DNA of 64,000 nucleotides, taken from NCBI RefSeq assembly GCF_027744825.2, contig NW_026527056.1:806001-870000 (forward strand), read 5' to 3'. This DNA comes from Synchiropus splendidus (Eukaryota; Chordata; Actinopteri; Syngnathiformes; Callionymidae). Below the pieces are notes generated by a model. That model was not told the origin of the DNA. It worked only from the letters and a program-made list of their open reading frames with translations, and searched no databases. Made by a program: the position numbers and the translations under genes. Below are positions 26,591 to 37,934 of this stretch, piece after piece; position 1 is the stretch's first letter; each line of letters begins with the position of its first letter.

Positions 26591-27275
26591 TCACCTCCCA
26601 CTATAGCAGAAAGGGTCTTTCTCGTACTTGCACATCAAATCGAAGCTGTCTGAAGTGTTTTTCAAAAGTTATCAACATTTTTACGTTTGGCGTTCGGGAA
26701 CCCACCTTATGTCAGACTGAAAACGCGGTTTCTGCATTGTAGCATGACTTTGCAGGGAAGCTTCAGAATATGAAATTTTCACATCCCACAATAGCAAAAA
26801 GGGTTTTTCTCAGAGTTGCACATCAAATCTAGGCTGTCTGAAGCGCTTTTCCAAAGTTATCAACACTTTTATGTTTGGCGTTCCGAAACCCACCTTATCT
26901 CAGGCTGAAAAGCGTTTTTGTGCATTGTGCCATAACTTTTCATGGAAGCTTCAGAACATGAAATTTTAACCTCCCACTATAGCAGAAAGGGTCTTTCTCG
27001 TAGTTGCACATCAAATCTAAGCTGCCTTAAGTGCTTCTCCAAAGTTATCAAGTTTTTATGTTCAGCGTTCCGGAACCCACCTTATCTCAGGCTGAAAAAG
27101 CGTTTTCATCATTGTGCCATAACTTTGCAGGGAAACTTCAGAACATGAAATTTTCACCTCCCACTGTAGCAGAAAGGGTCTTTCTAGTAGTTGCACATCA
27201 AATCTAAGCTGTCTGAAGTGTTTTTCCAAAGTTATCAACATTTGTATGTTTGGCGTTCCGGAACCCACCTTATCT
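26591..27275 (+). repeat. Left copy of 1,877-bp-offset duplication in shoulder 1
   Basis: This stretch is nearly identical to about 28468-29150, offset 1,877 bp (ten monomers minus 3 bp). It includes one core-type unit carrying the private change cttttcatgg at about 26936. The same junction unit appears again near 28062 and 28813, so the composite was copied at least twice. Confidence 0.85.
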
Positions 27276-30200
27276 CAGGCTGAAAACGCTTTTTCTCCTT
27301 TGTGCCATAACTTTGCAGGGAAGCTTCAGAACATAAAATTTTCACCTCCCACTATAGCAAAAATGGTCTTTCTCCTACTTGTACATCAAATCTAAGCTGT
27401 CTGAAGTGTTTTACCAAAGTTATCAACATTTTTTTGTTTGGCGTTCCGGATTCGACCTTATCTCAAGCTGAAAACGCGTTTTCTGCATCGTGTCATAACT
27501 TTGTAGCAAAGCTTCAGAACACGAAATTTTCACCTCCCACTATAGCAGAAAGGGTCTTTCTCGTAGTTGCACATCAAATCCAAGCTGTCTCAAGTGCTTT
27601 TGCAAAGTTATCAAGTTTTTATGTTCGGCGTTCCGGAACCCACCTTATCTCAGGCTGTAAACGCGTTATCTGCATTGTGCCATAACTTTGCAGGGAAGCT
27701 TCAGAACATGAAATTTTCACCTCCCACTATAGCAGAAAGGGTCTTTCTCGTACTTGCACATCAAATCGAAGCTGTCTGAAGTGTTTTTCAAAAGTTATCA
27801 ACATTTTTACGTTTGGCCTTCGGGAACCCACCTTATATCAGACTGAAAAGGCGGTTTCTGCATTGTGGCATGACTTTGCAGGGAAGCTTCAGAACATGAA
27901 ATTTTCACATCCCACAATAGCAAAAAGGGTTTTTCTCAGAGTTGCACATCAAATCAAGGCTGTCTGAATCGCTTTTCCAAAGTTATCAACACTTTTATGT
28001 TTGGCGTTCCGAAACCCACCTTATCTCAGGCTGAAAAGCGTTTTTGTGCATTGTGCCATAACTTTTCATGGAAGCTTCAGAACATGAAATTTTAACCTCC
28101 CACTATAGCAGAAAGGGTCTTTCTCCTACTTGCACATCAGATCTAAGCTGTCTGAAGTGTTTTACCAAAGTTATCAACATTTTTATGTTTGGCGTTCCGG
28201 ATTCGACCTTATCTCAAGCGGAAAACGCGTTTTCTGCATTGTGTCATAACTTTGCAGGAAAGCTTCAGAACACGAAATTTTCACCTCCCACTATAGCAGA
28301 AAGGGTCTTTCTCGTAGTTGCAAATCAAATCTAAGCTGTCTCAAATGCTTTTCCAAAGTTATCAAGTTTTTATGTTCGGCGTTCCGGAACCCACCTTATC
28401 TCAGGCTGAAAAAGCGTTTTCATCATTGTGCCATAACTTTGCAGGGAAGCTTCAGAACATGAAATTTTCACCTCCCACTATAGCAGAAAGGGTCTTTCTC
28501 GTACTTGCACATCAAATCGAAGCTGTCTGAAGTGTTTTTCAAAAGTAATCAACATTTTTACGTTTGGCGTTCGGGAACCCACCTTATGTCAGACTGAAAA
28601 CGCGGTTTCTCCATTGTGGCATGACTTTGCAGGGAAGCTTCAGAACATGAAATTTTCACATCCCACAATAGCAAAAAGGGTTTTTCTCAGAGTTGCACAT
28701 CAAATCTAGGCTGTCTGAAGCGCTTTTCCAAAGTTATCAACACTTTTATGTTTGGCGTTCCGAAACCCACCTTATCTCAGGCTGAAAAGCGTTTTTGTGC
28801 ATTGTGCCATAACTTTTCATGGAAGCTTCAGAACATGAAATTTTAACCTCCCACTATAGCAGAAAGGGTCTTTCTCGTAGTTGCACATCAAATCTAAGCT
28901 GCCTTAAGTGCTTCTCCAAAGTTATCAAGTTTTTATGTTCAGCGTTCCGGAACCCACCTTATCTCAGGCTGAAAAAGCGTTTTCATCATTGTGCCATAAC
29001 TTTGCAGGGAAACTTCAGAACATGAAATTTTCACCTCCCACTGTAGCAGAAAGGGTCTTTCTAGTAGTTGCACATCAAATCTAAGCTGTCTGAAGTGTTT
29101 TTCCAAAGTTATCAACATTTGTATGTTTGGCGTTCCGGATCCCACCTTATCTCAGGCTGAAAACTGTTTTTTTGCTTTGTGGCATTACTTTGCAGGGAAT
29201 CTTCAGAACATCAAATTTCCACCTCCCATTATAGCAAAAATGGTCTTTCTCCTACTTGCACATCAAATCTAAGCTGTCTGAAGTGTTTTACCAAAGTTAT
29301 CAACATTTTTATGTTTGGCGTTCCGGATTCGACCTTATCTCAAGCTGAAAACGCGTTTTCTGCATTGTGTCATAACGTTGCAGGAAAGCTTCAGAACATG
29401 AAATTTTCTCCTCCCACTATAGCAGAAAGGGTCTTTCTCGTAATTGCACATCAAATCTAAGCTGTCTGAAGTGTTTTTCCAAAGTTATCAACATTTTTAT
29501 GTTTGGCGTTCCGGAACCCACCTTATCTCAGGCTGAAAACGCGTTTTTTGCATTGTGGCATAACTTTGTAGGAAATCTTCAGAACATCAAATTTTCACCT
29601 CCCATTATAGCAGAAATGGTCTTTCGAGTAGTTGCACATCAAATCTAGGCTGCCTGAAGTGCTTTTCCAAAGTTTTCAACATTTTTATGTTTGGCGTTCC
29701 GGAATCGACCTTATCTCAGGCTGAAAACGTGTGTTCTGAAATGTGCCATAACTTTGCAGGGGAGCTTCAGAACATGAAATTTTCACCTCCCACTATAGCA
29801 GAAAGGGTCTCTCTAGTAGTTGCACATCAAATCTAAGCTGTCTGAACGGTTTTTCCAAAGATATTAACTTTTTCATGTTTGGCGTTCCGGAACCCACCTT
29901 ATCTCAGGCTGAAAACGCTTTTTCTCCATTGTGCTATAACTTTGCAGGGAAGCTTCAGAACATTAAATTTTCACCTCCCACTGTAGCAGAAAGTCTCTTT
30001 CTAGTAGTTGCACATCACATCGAAGCTGTCTGAAGTGTTTTGCCAAAGTTATCAAAATTTCTATGTTTGGCGTTCCGTAATCGACCTCATCTCAGGCTGT
30101 AAACAAGTTTTACGCATTATGACATAACTTTGCAGGGAAGCTTCAGAACATGAAATTTCCACCTCCCACTATATCAGAAAGGTTCTTTCGAGTAGTTGCA

Positions 30201-32133
30201 CATCAAATCTAAGCTGTCTGAAGTGTTTTTCCAAAGTTATCAACATTTTTATGTTTGGTGTTCCGGAATCCACCTTATCTCAGGCTGAAAACGCGTTTTC
30301 TGCATTGTGTCATAACTTTGCAGGGAAGCTTCAGAACATGTAATTTTCACCAGCCACTATAGCAGGAAGGGTCTTTCTCTTACTTGCACATCAAATCTAA
30401 GTGGTCTGAAGTGTTTTTCCAAAGTTATCAACATTTTTATATTTGGCGTTCCGGAATCGACCTTATCTCAGGCTGAAAAGGCGTTTTCTGCATTGTGCCA
30501 TAACTTTGCAGGGAAGTTTCAGAACATGAAATTTTCACCTCCCACTGTAGCAGAAAGGTTCTTTTTAGTAGTTGCACATCAAATCTAAGCTGTTTGAAGT
30601 ATTTTTCCAAAGTTATCAACATTTTTATGTTTGGCGTTCGGGAGCCCACCTTATCTCAGGCTCAAAACGCGTTTTCTGCTTTGTGGCATAACTTTGCAGG
30701 GAAGCTTCAGAACATGAAATTTTTTCCTCCCACTATAGCAGAAAGGGTCTTTCAAGTAGTTGCACATGAAATCTAAACTGTCTGAAGTGCTTTTCCAATA
30801 TTATCAACATTTTTATGTAAGGCGTTCCGGAACCCACCTTATCTCAGGCTGAAAACGCGTTTTCTGCATTGTGCCATAACTTTGGTGGGAAGCTTCCGAA
30901 CATGAAATTTTCACCTCCCAGTATAGAAGAAAGGGTCTTTCTAGTCGTTGCACATCAAATCTAAGCTGCCTGAAGTGTTTTTCCAATGTTATCAACATTT
31001 TTATGTTTGGCGTTCCGGAACCCTCCTCGTCTCAGGCTGAAAACGCTTTTTCTGCATTGTGCCATAACTTTGCAGGGAAGCTTCAGAACATGAAATTTTC
31101 ACATCCCACTATAGCAAAAAGGGTCTTTCTAGTAGTTGCACATCAAATCTAAGCTGTCTGAGGTGTTTTTCCAAAGTTATCAACATTTTTATGTTTGGCG
31201 TTCCGGAACCCACCTTATCTCATGCTGAAAATGCGTTTTCTGCATTGTGCCATAACTTTGCAGGGAAGCTTCAGAACATGAAATTTTCACATCCCACTAT
31301 AGCAAAAAGGGTCTTTCTAGTAGTTGCACATCAAATCTAAGCTGTCTGAGGTGTTTTTCCAAAGTTATCAACATTTTTATGTTTGGCGTTCCGGAACCCA
31401 CCTTATCTCAGTCTGAAAACGCGTTTTCTCCATTGTGCCATAACTTTGCAGGGAAGCTTCACAACATCAAATTTTCACATCCCACTGTAGCAAAAAGGGT
31501 CTTTCTAACAGTTGCACATCAAATCTAAGCTGTCTGAAGTGTTTTTCGAAAGTTATCAACATTTTTATGTTTGGCGTTCCGGAACCCACCTTATCTCAGG
31601 CTGAAAACGCGTTTTCTGCTTTGTGGCATAACTTTGCAGGGAAGCTTCAGAACATGAAATTTTCACATGCCACTATAGCAAAAAGGGTCTTTCTCGTAGT
31701 TGCACATCAAATCTAAGCTGTCTGAAGTGTTTTTCCAAGGTTATCAACATTTTTATGTTTGGCGTTCCGGAACCCACCTGATCTCAGGCTGAAAACGCGT
31801 TTTCTGCATTTTTCATAACTTTGCAAGGAAGCTTCAGAACATGAAATTTTCACATCCCACTATAGCAAAGAAGGTCTTTCTAGTAGTTGCACATCAAATA
31901 TTAGCTGTCTGACGTGTTTTACCAAAGTTATCAACATTTTTATGTTTGGTGTTCCGGAACCCACCTTATCTCAAGCTGAAAACGCGTTTTCTGCTTTGTG
32001 CCATAACTTTGCAGGGAAGCTTCAGAACATTAAATTTTCCCCTCCCACTATAGCAGAAAGGGTCTTTCTAGTAGTTTCACATCAAATCTAAGCTGTCTGA
32101 AGTGTTTTTCGAAAGTTATCAACATTTTTATGT
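26591..32133 (+). repeat. Diverged satellite shoulder 1
   Basis: About 29-30 units of the same satellite in the same orientation but clearly older. Typical differences from the core are aaattttcacc for aaattttaacc, ctgaaaacgcg for ctgaaaagcg, gttccggaac for gttccgaaac, and caacattttta for caacactttta. Single-base indels break the 188-bp register. Neighbouring units differ from each other more than core units do. No coding sequence is credible here; the short open frames cross unit boundaries and simply exploit lost stop codons. Confidence 0.93.
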
Positions 32134-32370
32134 TTGTCAGTCTCAAAACCACCGTCACTCTGGCTGAAAACGCGTTTTCTGTACTGTTCACTCATTGCTC
32201 AACGAGGCCTCTGAACATGAAAATTTTACCTGCCAAAATAGTAGAAACGGTCTTTCTCGTAGCTGCAGTACGGTTTTAACCTGTCTATAGTGGTTTCAGA
32301 GATTTAGCAACATTTTTATTTTTGTCGGTCTGTGAACCACCTTTTCTTGGGCTGAATACAGGTTCTCTTA
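32134..32370 (+). repeat. Relic satellite units of a divergent subfamily (left of Harbinger)
   Basis: The sequence still follows the monomer order (ctgaaaacgcgttttctg, gaacatgaaaattttacc, gtctttctcgtagc, gcaacatttttattt), but with gtcagtctc / gtcggtctgtgaaccacc in place of the usual ggcgttccgaaaccc and gttcactcattgctc in place of gtgccataactttgc. It is interrupted at 32370 by the Harbinger insertion and continues at 35088. Confidence 0.75.
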
Positions 32371-32453
32371 AGGTACGTTCTCACCGAATGCGACTTTTTA
32401 GTTGCCGTAGCGCCAGTCGTCAGTAGCAGGTAGCTTGCTCAGGTAGTGATTAG

Positions 32454-32642
32454 TTGCCTCCTGCCTATCTTTTGGAAAAAAAAAGGAAAAAACTACGAGT
32501 GTGGGTGCTCGGATTTCCCATGAGGAAACCAACTACTGCCGCTCAATCCCTGAACGGCTGTCCATTTGCCTTCGGTAAGGTAGTCAATGTGTCGTGTTGT
32601 GATGTGCAGAAGTCAATCTCTTCACAATTACTGTATGTATGA
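32454..32642 (+). pseudogene. Possible first exon of Harbinger transposase
   Basis: A 62-codon open frame beginning MPPAYLLEKKRKKLRVWV. A basic stretch of this kind close to the 5' end, followed by an intron, is common in Harbinger nucleases, but the match is weak and the rest of the frame (CPFAFGKVVNVSCC...) is not recognisable. It could equally be chance. The intron would run to the acceptor near 32844. Confidence 0.3.
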
Positions 32643-32844
32643 CGTCATTTGCAAGATACACAGACTGCAAACCTCGAATATATTATGACAAGTGGATGTT
32701 TAAAATAAAAACTTTGTGAAAATTGTCAGTGGGTGCCAGTGGCGAAAACTTAATTCAACAGTTAGAAAGTCAATGTGTTTTGTGCGAAGGTACTGTTTTA
32801 AGATTAATGTTTTTGTATTCACGAGTATTTATTCAATTTTGCAG

Positions 32845-33547
32845 GTATCTTGCAACTGGAAGTTCCCTCAGGACCATCGCCAACAGCTTCCATGTTGGTG
32901 TGTCAACTGTCCAAGGATTTGTCCCAGAAGTTGCAGCTGCCATTTGGGATTGCCTTGTGGGTGAGTTCATGGCTGTGCCCTCCACAGCCGAGTGGCAGTC
33001 CGTTGTTCAACAATTTGAAGAGCGATGGAACTTTCCGCTTTGCTGTGGGGCCCTGGACGGGAAACACATCATCATGAAATCCCCACCAAACTCAGGATCT
33101 CTTTTTTACAACTACAAGGGAACGTTTTCTCTAGTTCTCCTTGCAGTTGTAGACTCCAGATAATGCTTCCGAGTGATTGATGTTGGTGGGTACGGTAGAA
33201 GTAGCGATGGTGGGATCGTGGGAAATTCAGCCTTTGGTCAGGCTCTAAGATCCGGTTCTCTCTCCCTGCCTGCTGACCGTCCACTTCCCGGAGATGGCCG
33301 CAGAGGACTTTTACATACGGATGTCAACAGGGGATACATCAGCAAGACAGTGCGTGCCATTTGTTGCAGGCAAGGTACTTCCAGGTCTGGGTTGTGTTGC
33401 AGCCACCAACCAAAGCAGGGAAGCTCTCGGGTGAGGGAAACCTTTGTGGAGTACTTCTCTACAGAGGGGGCAGTTCCATGGCAGCCACAAACCTCTTGTA
33501 AGAGCCACACACCTATTTCAAAAGATGAAATGTCTGCAATAAAATGA
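32845..33547 (+). pseudogene. Harbinger nuclease (DDE_Tnp_4 type), broken
   Basis: Starts at a good splice acceptor (ttttgcag before 32845) and reads RYLATGSSLRTIA...VGVSTVQGFV, then WNFPLCCGALDGKHI, PPNSGSLFYNYKG and FSLVLLAVVDSR, the HARBI1-like order with the first catalytic Asp in GALDGKH. A TAA stop at 33161-33163 interrupts the frame; it continues unchanged as VIDVGGYGRSSDGGI with the second Asp, then NSAFGQALRSGSLSLP. After LPGDGRRG the region that should carry the third acidic residue is missing, and the frame resumes near a typical C-terminus (RVRETFVEYFSTEGAVPWQ). With a stop and no complete triad it cannot be an active transposase. The family call is secure. Confidence 0.85.
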
Positions 33548-33855
33548 AACTGTGTCCCTTTTGTTTAACTTGAGTCATTGAGTTATGCACTGTTTTTCAG
33601 TTTCTTACTTGAAACTAAGCATTTCTACAACAAAACCAAGGTTCCCATTCAACACATTTATTCACAAAAAGACACATTTCTGTACATACAAAACTTAAAT
33701 AGACTTTCTTTATGAAAGGAGCTTGCCTGGAGGAATGAGGGACTTGAGAGAGAAGAGGAAGGACAGGGAGACTGGTTCCTATGATCCAGAAATTGGAAAT
33801 GAAAAATACATAAATAAATAAAGAAATTAAACAAGAACAGAATTTAATAACCTAA

Positions 33856-34742
33856 TCAGCTGCTTGTTTCTCTAGTACGTTCATAAACTAAATTGTGTAT
33901 GTCCAAAAGAAGAGCTTCTTTTTTTTCTAAAGACAATCTCTGGATCATAGGAACCAGGCTCAGCAAAAATGACTCCTCTGCTGAGGGAGGTGGAGCAGTG
34001 GGTTTGGACAGAGAGGCGATGAGAACCTCGCAACTCTCTGTCCTCCTCTTCCACGGATGATGTGGATGACGCTTCCTTTTTTGTTCCATAAATAAGGCAT
34101 ATATTGATATCAATTATACAAGTCAATGATGACTAAAAACAATAACCTCTATATCATAAATCACATATAAAGGATAAGTAAAATGACGTTGCTATGACAT
34201 TTTATGTTATGGAGTTTAAACATTTTAATTTAATATTGTATGCATAAAAATTGTTTTTATACATACTTCGGGGACCAGCAGAGGATGTGGATGGGCCAGT
34301 GGCAGGTGAAGGTGGAGGAGGTGACGCAGCAGCATCAGCACCAGATGAGGAAGCAGGAGGTTCCACCTCTGTACCTTCATCAAGGGTTTCTTCAAATTCC
34401 TCCTCTTCCTCATCATCAACATGATGGCATGTTTCTGTAAAATGAGAACATAGTGTGATTATGTCTCCTATTCAGAAAGCAGATTACACTGTAATATAGC
34501 AAGTATTTAGATTCTCAACAACAACTATTACCTGCTGATGGTGGTGGTGGTGGTGCTGCTGCTGCAGTCATGTTCCCCGACGTCTCCCTCGGGGTGATGA
34601 AGGGGTCCAGGAAGGAGAGGACGGCGAACCTCTTCCACCTTAACTGGCTGGATGCTGCTGACCCATTCTTTTTCTCCATGGCCTTCCTCTTCTGTCTCAT
34701 GTATATATCCCTGAGTCCCTTCCATTTTTTTGCAGATCTCCA
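33856..34742 (-). pseudogene. Harbinger-associated MADF-BESS DNA-binding protein, three exons visible
   Basis: Read on the minus strand. Exon 34742-34532 follows a good acceptor (ccttcag) and encodes the C-terminal half of a MADF (Myb/SANT-like) domain: WKGLRDIYMRQKRK ... LRWKRFAVLSFLDPFI, then an Ala/Pro tract; it ends at a gtaata donor. Exon 34434-34267 follows ttttacag and encodes an acidic linker (DDEEEEEFEET) with a Ser/Ala/Pro tail, ending at gtatgt. The last exon (about 34095-33856) encodes a BESS motif, ESFLLSLVPMIQRLSLEKKEA. In Harbinger systems the partner protein helps nuclear import and DNA binding of the nuclease. The exon with the first part of MADF (leading V...P.LWD) is not visible, so the gene is probably incomplete; no frameshift is seen inside the three exons. 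The last acceptor is uncertain. Confidence 0.7.
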
Positions 34743-34872
34743 CTGAAGGAAAGGTAAATATTTATGTTTAATATCCCAACGATACAGCCACTATAGCGCG
34801 TGCACTACGTATATTAAGCAAAATGATAAATATCACAACTCACTAGGGACGTCAATGGTACAGCGACTGGTC

Positions 34873-34901
34873 GCAGTAGTTCAAAAAAATTGAACTACTG
34901 C
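34873..34901. repeat. Perfect 12-bp inverted repeat near Harbinger right end
   Basis: Arms gcagtagttcaa (34873-34884) and ttgaactactgc (34890-34901) around an AAAAA loop. It sits about 190 bp inside the right terminus. Palindromes in subterminal regions are common transposase or partner-protein binding sites, but no matching copy was found at the left end. Confidence 0.8.
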
Positions 34902-35087
34902 AACTGTCACAGTAGCTCAGTTGTGTCATCTTGAGGAGCCGGAATCGCAGTATGTAGCTCAAATCGCGTAGCGTCGCGCACCCCAGTCGTGTCGCGGCCA
35001 TGTTGGTCGCTGCTGATCGCCGTCAATCGCCATTCCAATGACTTTGGATGCAAATCAGTTGTGTTGCTCGCCGAAGTCCAAGTACCT

Positions 35088-35410
35088 TTATCTGTTCAAT
35101 CACTGCTTAGGGGGGACTCAGAACATGAAAATTTCACCTGCAACGAAAGGAAAAACACTCTTTCTAGTGTATTCAGCACTAAATCTACCATTCTGAACTG
35201 TATTTCAGGGGATTATCAACGACTCTTTTCCTGGTCAGAAACCGAGCTTCTCTCGGGCTGAAAACGCGTTATCAGCACTGTTCACTCCCTGATCAGAATA
35301 GCCTCAGAACATGAAAACATGACCTAAATTTACATCATCTAACATTACTCATTACCTTTCATAGGAAAAAACACTCTTTCTAGTATATTCAACAGTAAAA
35401 CTCTAAGAAC
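35088..35410 (+). repeat. Relic satellite units between Harbinger and DIRS copy A
   Basis: Continuation of the unit interrupted at 32370: TTATCTGTTCAATCACTGC, ggactcagaacatgaaaatt, cactctttctagtgtattc, then a second unit with ctcgggctgaaaacgcg and cctcagaacatgaaaac. The second unit stops around a truncated ttcaacagtaaaactc motif, where DIRS sequence starts. Confidence 0.75.
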
Positions 35411-35512
35411 AGGGCGCTGCGACTGGCCTACAATCAGCCAAACCTTTCCACATTTCCTGCTTCTGAGCCATGGGATGAGTTTGAGTGTTGTGTTCAAGTT
35501 CCAAGCCATGGG

Positions 35513-36178
35513 ATGAGTTTGACGAGAGCCAGGCGCTGCTATGAGGTGGACCCGGAGAATCTGTTCGCAGAGTTGGCTGAGTTCCGTGTGGTGGAGTCAG
35601 GCAGGTTCCGGCATGATCTTCACCCGTGCCTCATGGCATCCGCTGTCCGTTGTATCGAAGTTGAGCTCTCTCTCCACCGCCAGCTCAAGAATCATCCCAC
35701 TTCACTAACGGCCTGCTGGCGTTGGATGGCGAGAGCACGACCGCATGTTGTGTGCCCACAAGTAGCCGTTATGTGCGATGTGCTCGCTACAGGTACTGGA
35801 CCTCACCCCTGAGGAGTGACCATGCCACCCGGCACTGACAGAGCCACCCTCGCGCAGTGGAATGGTGTCTACACCATCGGCAACCAACTCATAGCGCTTG
35901 AGAACATCATCGCGCTCTTTATGAGCTCCGTGGAGAGGCTCAACCATCGCAGAACCTCTCTCACTCCACCAGAGATTTTGGAGATTCAACAGTCCGTCGA
36001 CGTGGTGCCCTGCTCGCGGCGCCTCCTCCACACACAGCCGCCTCCCACGGGGAACACCGTCGCTGATCAAATGGGCGGAATGAGCCCAGCTGTCCGGATC
36101 ATAGCCGCGTTGGTCAATGATGCTCCTCTTGGAGAGAACAATTGGCTGCTCTCACCTCAGCTCCCTCCAAAAGTGTAG
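35513..36178 (+). pseudogene. DIRS copy A gag-like region
   Basis: Two open stretches in one frame, separated by a TGA at 35810-35812. The second contains LAQWNGVYTIGNQ, LIALENIIALFMSSVERL, PPEILEIQQSV and RRLLHTQ. These stretches recur with conservative changes in copy B (about 43020-43361), which supports real past coding. The position, upstream of RT in a DIRS element, suggests the Gag-like first ORF. I recognise no zinc knuckle. A further piece at 36641 onward (MSDAMSVCDSLLCSPPNLSE, then a Ser-rich acidic tract) is also shared with copy B. Confidence 0.55.
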
Positions 36179-37039
36179 GAAGAAAACTTTGTGTCTAAAT
36201 GTATGCATCTAAACCAAAGTCGATGCCTTACTTTGGAATCGGGTCTGTTTCTTCTCTGCCCAAAATTAGGGTTTATCACCAGTCTAGTTCTCTTCCGGTT
36301 CCAGTCAGTGCGAACTCCGGCTACAAATATTTGTTTGTGTTTGACATCGTCTCAGGAGACCGATCAGTATAGTAACGGTCTCTCTGCCTCCTTGTCCCTG
36401 ACGCCAGAACTGTCCCTCTCCACAATAAGAAGCATAGTCGTCACTCTTTCCCGGTTCTCAACAGATCCCGGTTCCAGCCAAAATTCAGAAGAGTTTCAAT
36501 TCTGCCATTCACTCTTCTTATTCCTCAGACTCGCAAGTTTCCAGTAGGGGTCACCACAGGACCGCGAAAGTCACCTCTTCAGAGTATCACACAGTAGGCG
36601 CTGTGTACCAGACCAGCTCTGTTCTCAGCTCCCTCGCACGATGTCTGATGCAATGTCTGTCTGCGATTCTCTTCTCTGCAGCCCTCCAAACCTGTCAGAG
36701 GCAAGTAGGACATCATCATCTACAGAGTCATCTCTTTCTGAGGATGATTGGGCCGGTCCCTTGGGACTCCATCTTAGGAGAATTGCAGTTTTAGATCAAG
36801 ATACACTGCAAGTTTCGGTGCCCTGTTTGTTTTTGAAGAACCATCGGGACTTGATGTCCCCAGAGGAGTGGGCGGTGAGCACCGACAGCCCCTTCGTCCT
36901 GGACCCGCCCCGGTGGACCGCTCCTGTGCTCCTGTCTCCTCACATGACCATATGGATCGAGACGATACTCGCTCATTGACACACCCTTCAGTTTCACAGT
37001 CAACCCCTAGGTTCTGCGACACCACGTGGACCTGGGTGA

Positions 37040-37480
37040 ACTAAGAGAACCAGCGGTCATGTCTGATGGAGGAGGTCCACGCTCCCCTGTCAACGGAAGT
37101 AATCAAGCTAGTGATAAAGCGTTCCTCCGACACTGGATTTTACTCCAGGTACTTTCTGGAACCCAAGAAGACAGGAGAGTGGAGACCTGTTGTGGACCTC
37201 AGTCTGAACCAATTCATGACCAAATAGCGGTTTGATGGAGAGTGGATGACCTCCATCGATCTTGCAGACGCCTACTTCCACAACACCGTTTGGCAGTGTC
37301 AAAAGAAGTTTTTCCGGTTTGGGCTAGAGTCAGGTGTACATCCAGCTCTCTTGTGCATCGCACCTTCGCCAAGTGTGTGGAGGCGGGGCTCGAACCACTA
37401 AGGAGACAGGGTCTGAGGATTCTGACGTACTTGGACTACTGGTTGATTCTAGCCAGGTCCAAACAGGAGTCATGAGCGCA
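37040..37480 (+). pseudogene. DIRS copy A reverse transcriptase
   Basis: Frames around 37130-37210 read TGFYSRYFLEPKK..GEWRPVVDLSLNQF, a typical fingers region, then a TAG stop. A shifted continuation reads WMTSIDLADAYFHNTV with the first catalytic Asp (motif A) and FFRFGLESGVHPALL. The catalytic box follows at 37428-37442 as YLDYW, where the family has YLDDW: the second Asp codon is TAC. The box is followed by LILARSKQE. The copy therefore lacks both an intact frame and an intact RT active site. Confidence 0.8.
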
Positions 37481-37559
37481 CACCAGCTTGGTGTTGGAGC
37501 ACATCGCGATATTGAGGTTCAGAGTAAACCTCAAAAGCGTGCTGAGTACCAGTCAGAGC

Positions 37560-37908
37560 ACAACCTTCCTGGGGGTCATGCTGGACTCAGTCTCGGGTCA
37601 GGACCGCCTTCCACCAGCCAGCGTTCTCCCCGTCACACAGCTGACATTGTTGGTTTTGTGGCCCTAGCCTTATGGATTATGAGGCTCCTGGGCATGATGT
37701 CAGCAGCCCACTACGTCATCCGCCTGGGTCTCCTCTCCTGGGGAACTCTGCTTCAAACCTCCATCGCACTGTATCCTTGGATTGTCAAAACACTTCTTTA
37801 CAAGTCTTTGCAGATGCATCTCTGTCAGGCTGGGGAGGCCACCTGGATCAGATCTGCGTCAGCGGGATCTGGAGTTGTTCCGAAGGTCGTCCCATTGAAA
37901 AGGCTTAG
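37560..37908 (+). pseudogene. DIRS copy A RT connection and RNase H start
   Basis: The sequence encodes TFLGVMLDSVSG just after RT, a usual DIRS connection motif, and LQVFADASLSGWGGHLD near 37795-37850, which matches the first RNase H Asp motif (TDAS.SGWG). The two motifs lie in different frames. The remaining RNase H residues are not identifiable. Confidence 0.65.
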
Positions 37909-37934
37909 ACCAACCTCAAGACCTTTATGTCACT

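Larger units (their letters stand above)
32371..35087 (+). mobile_element. PIF/Harbinger-type DNA transposon, degenerate, 2,717 bp
   Basis: The ends are short inverted repeats starting AGGTAC at 32371 and finishing GTACCT at 35087; only the outer 6 bp match perfectly and the rest is patchy. TTA flanks both sides (32368-32370 and 35088-35090), fitting the 3-bp TWA target duplication of PIF/Harbinger. Removing the element with one TTA joins two halves of a relic satellite unit, so the boundaries are well supported. Inside are a broken nuclease gene on plus and a MADF/BESS protein gene on minus, convergent, the usual two-gene arrangement of the superfamily. Confidence 0.88.

Noticed and set aside
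25929..31000. Minus-strand frames of about 68-70 codons in the satellite
   Set aside because: Same cause as the plus-strand frames: conserved satellite read in reverse, ending at each unit boundary.
1..32133. CRISPR-like array
   Set aside because: Repeats are directly contiguous 188-bp units without spacers, in eukaryotic DNA.
35705..36070. 121-codon minus-strand frame, also mirrored in DIRS copy B at 42927-43196
   Set aside because: The plus-strand frame here is shared and conserved between DIRS copies and fits the element orientation; the minus frame is a shadow.
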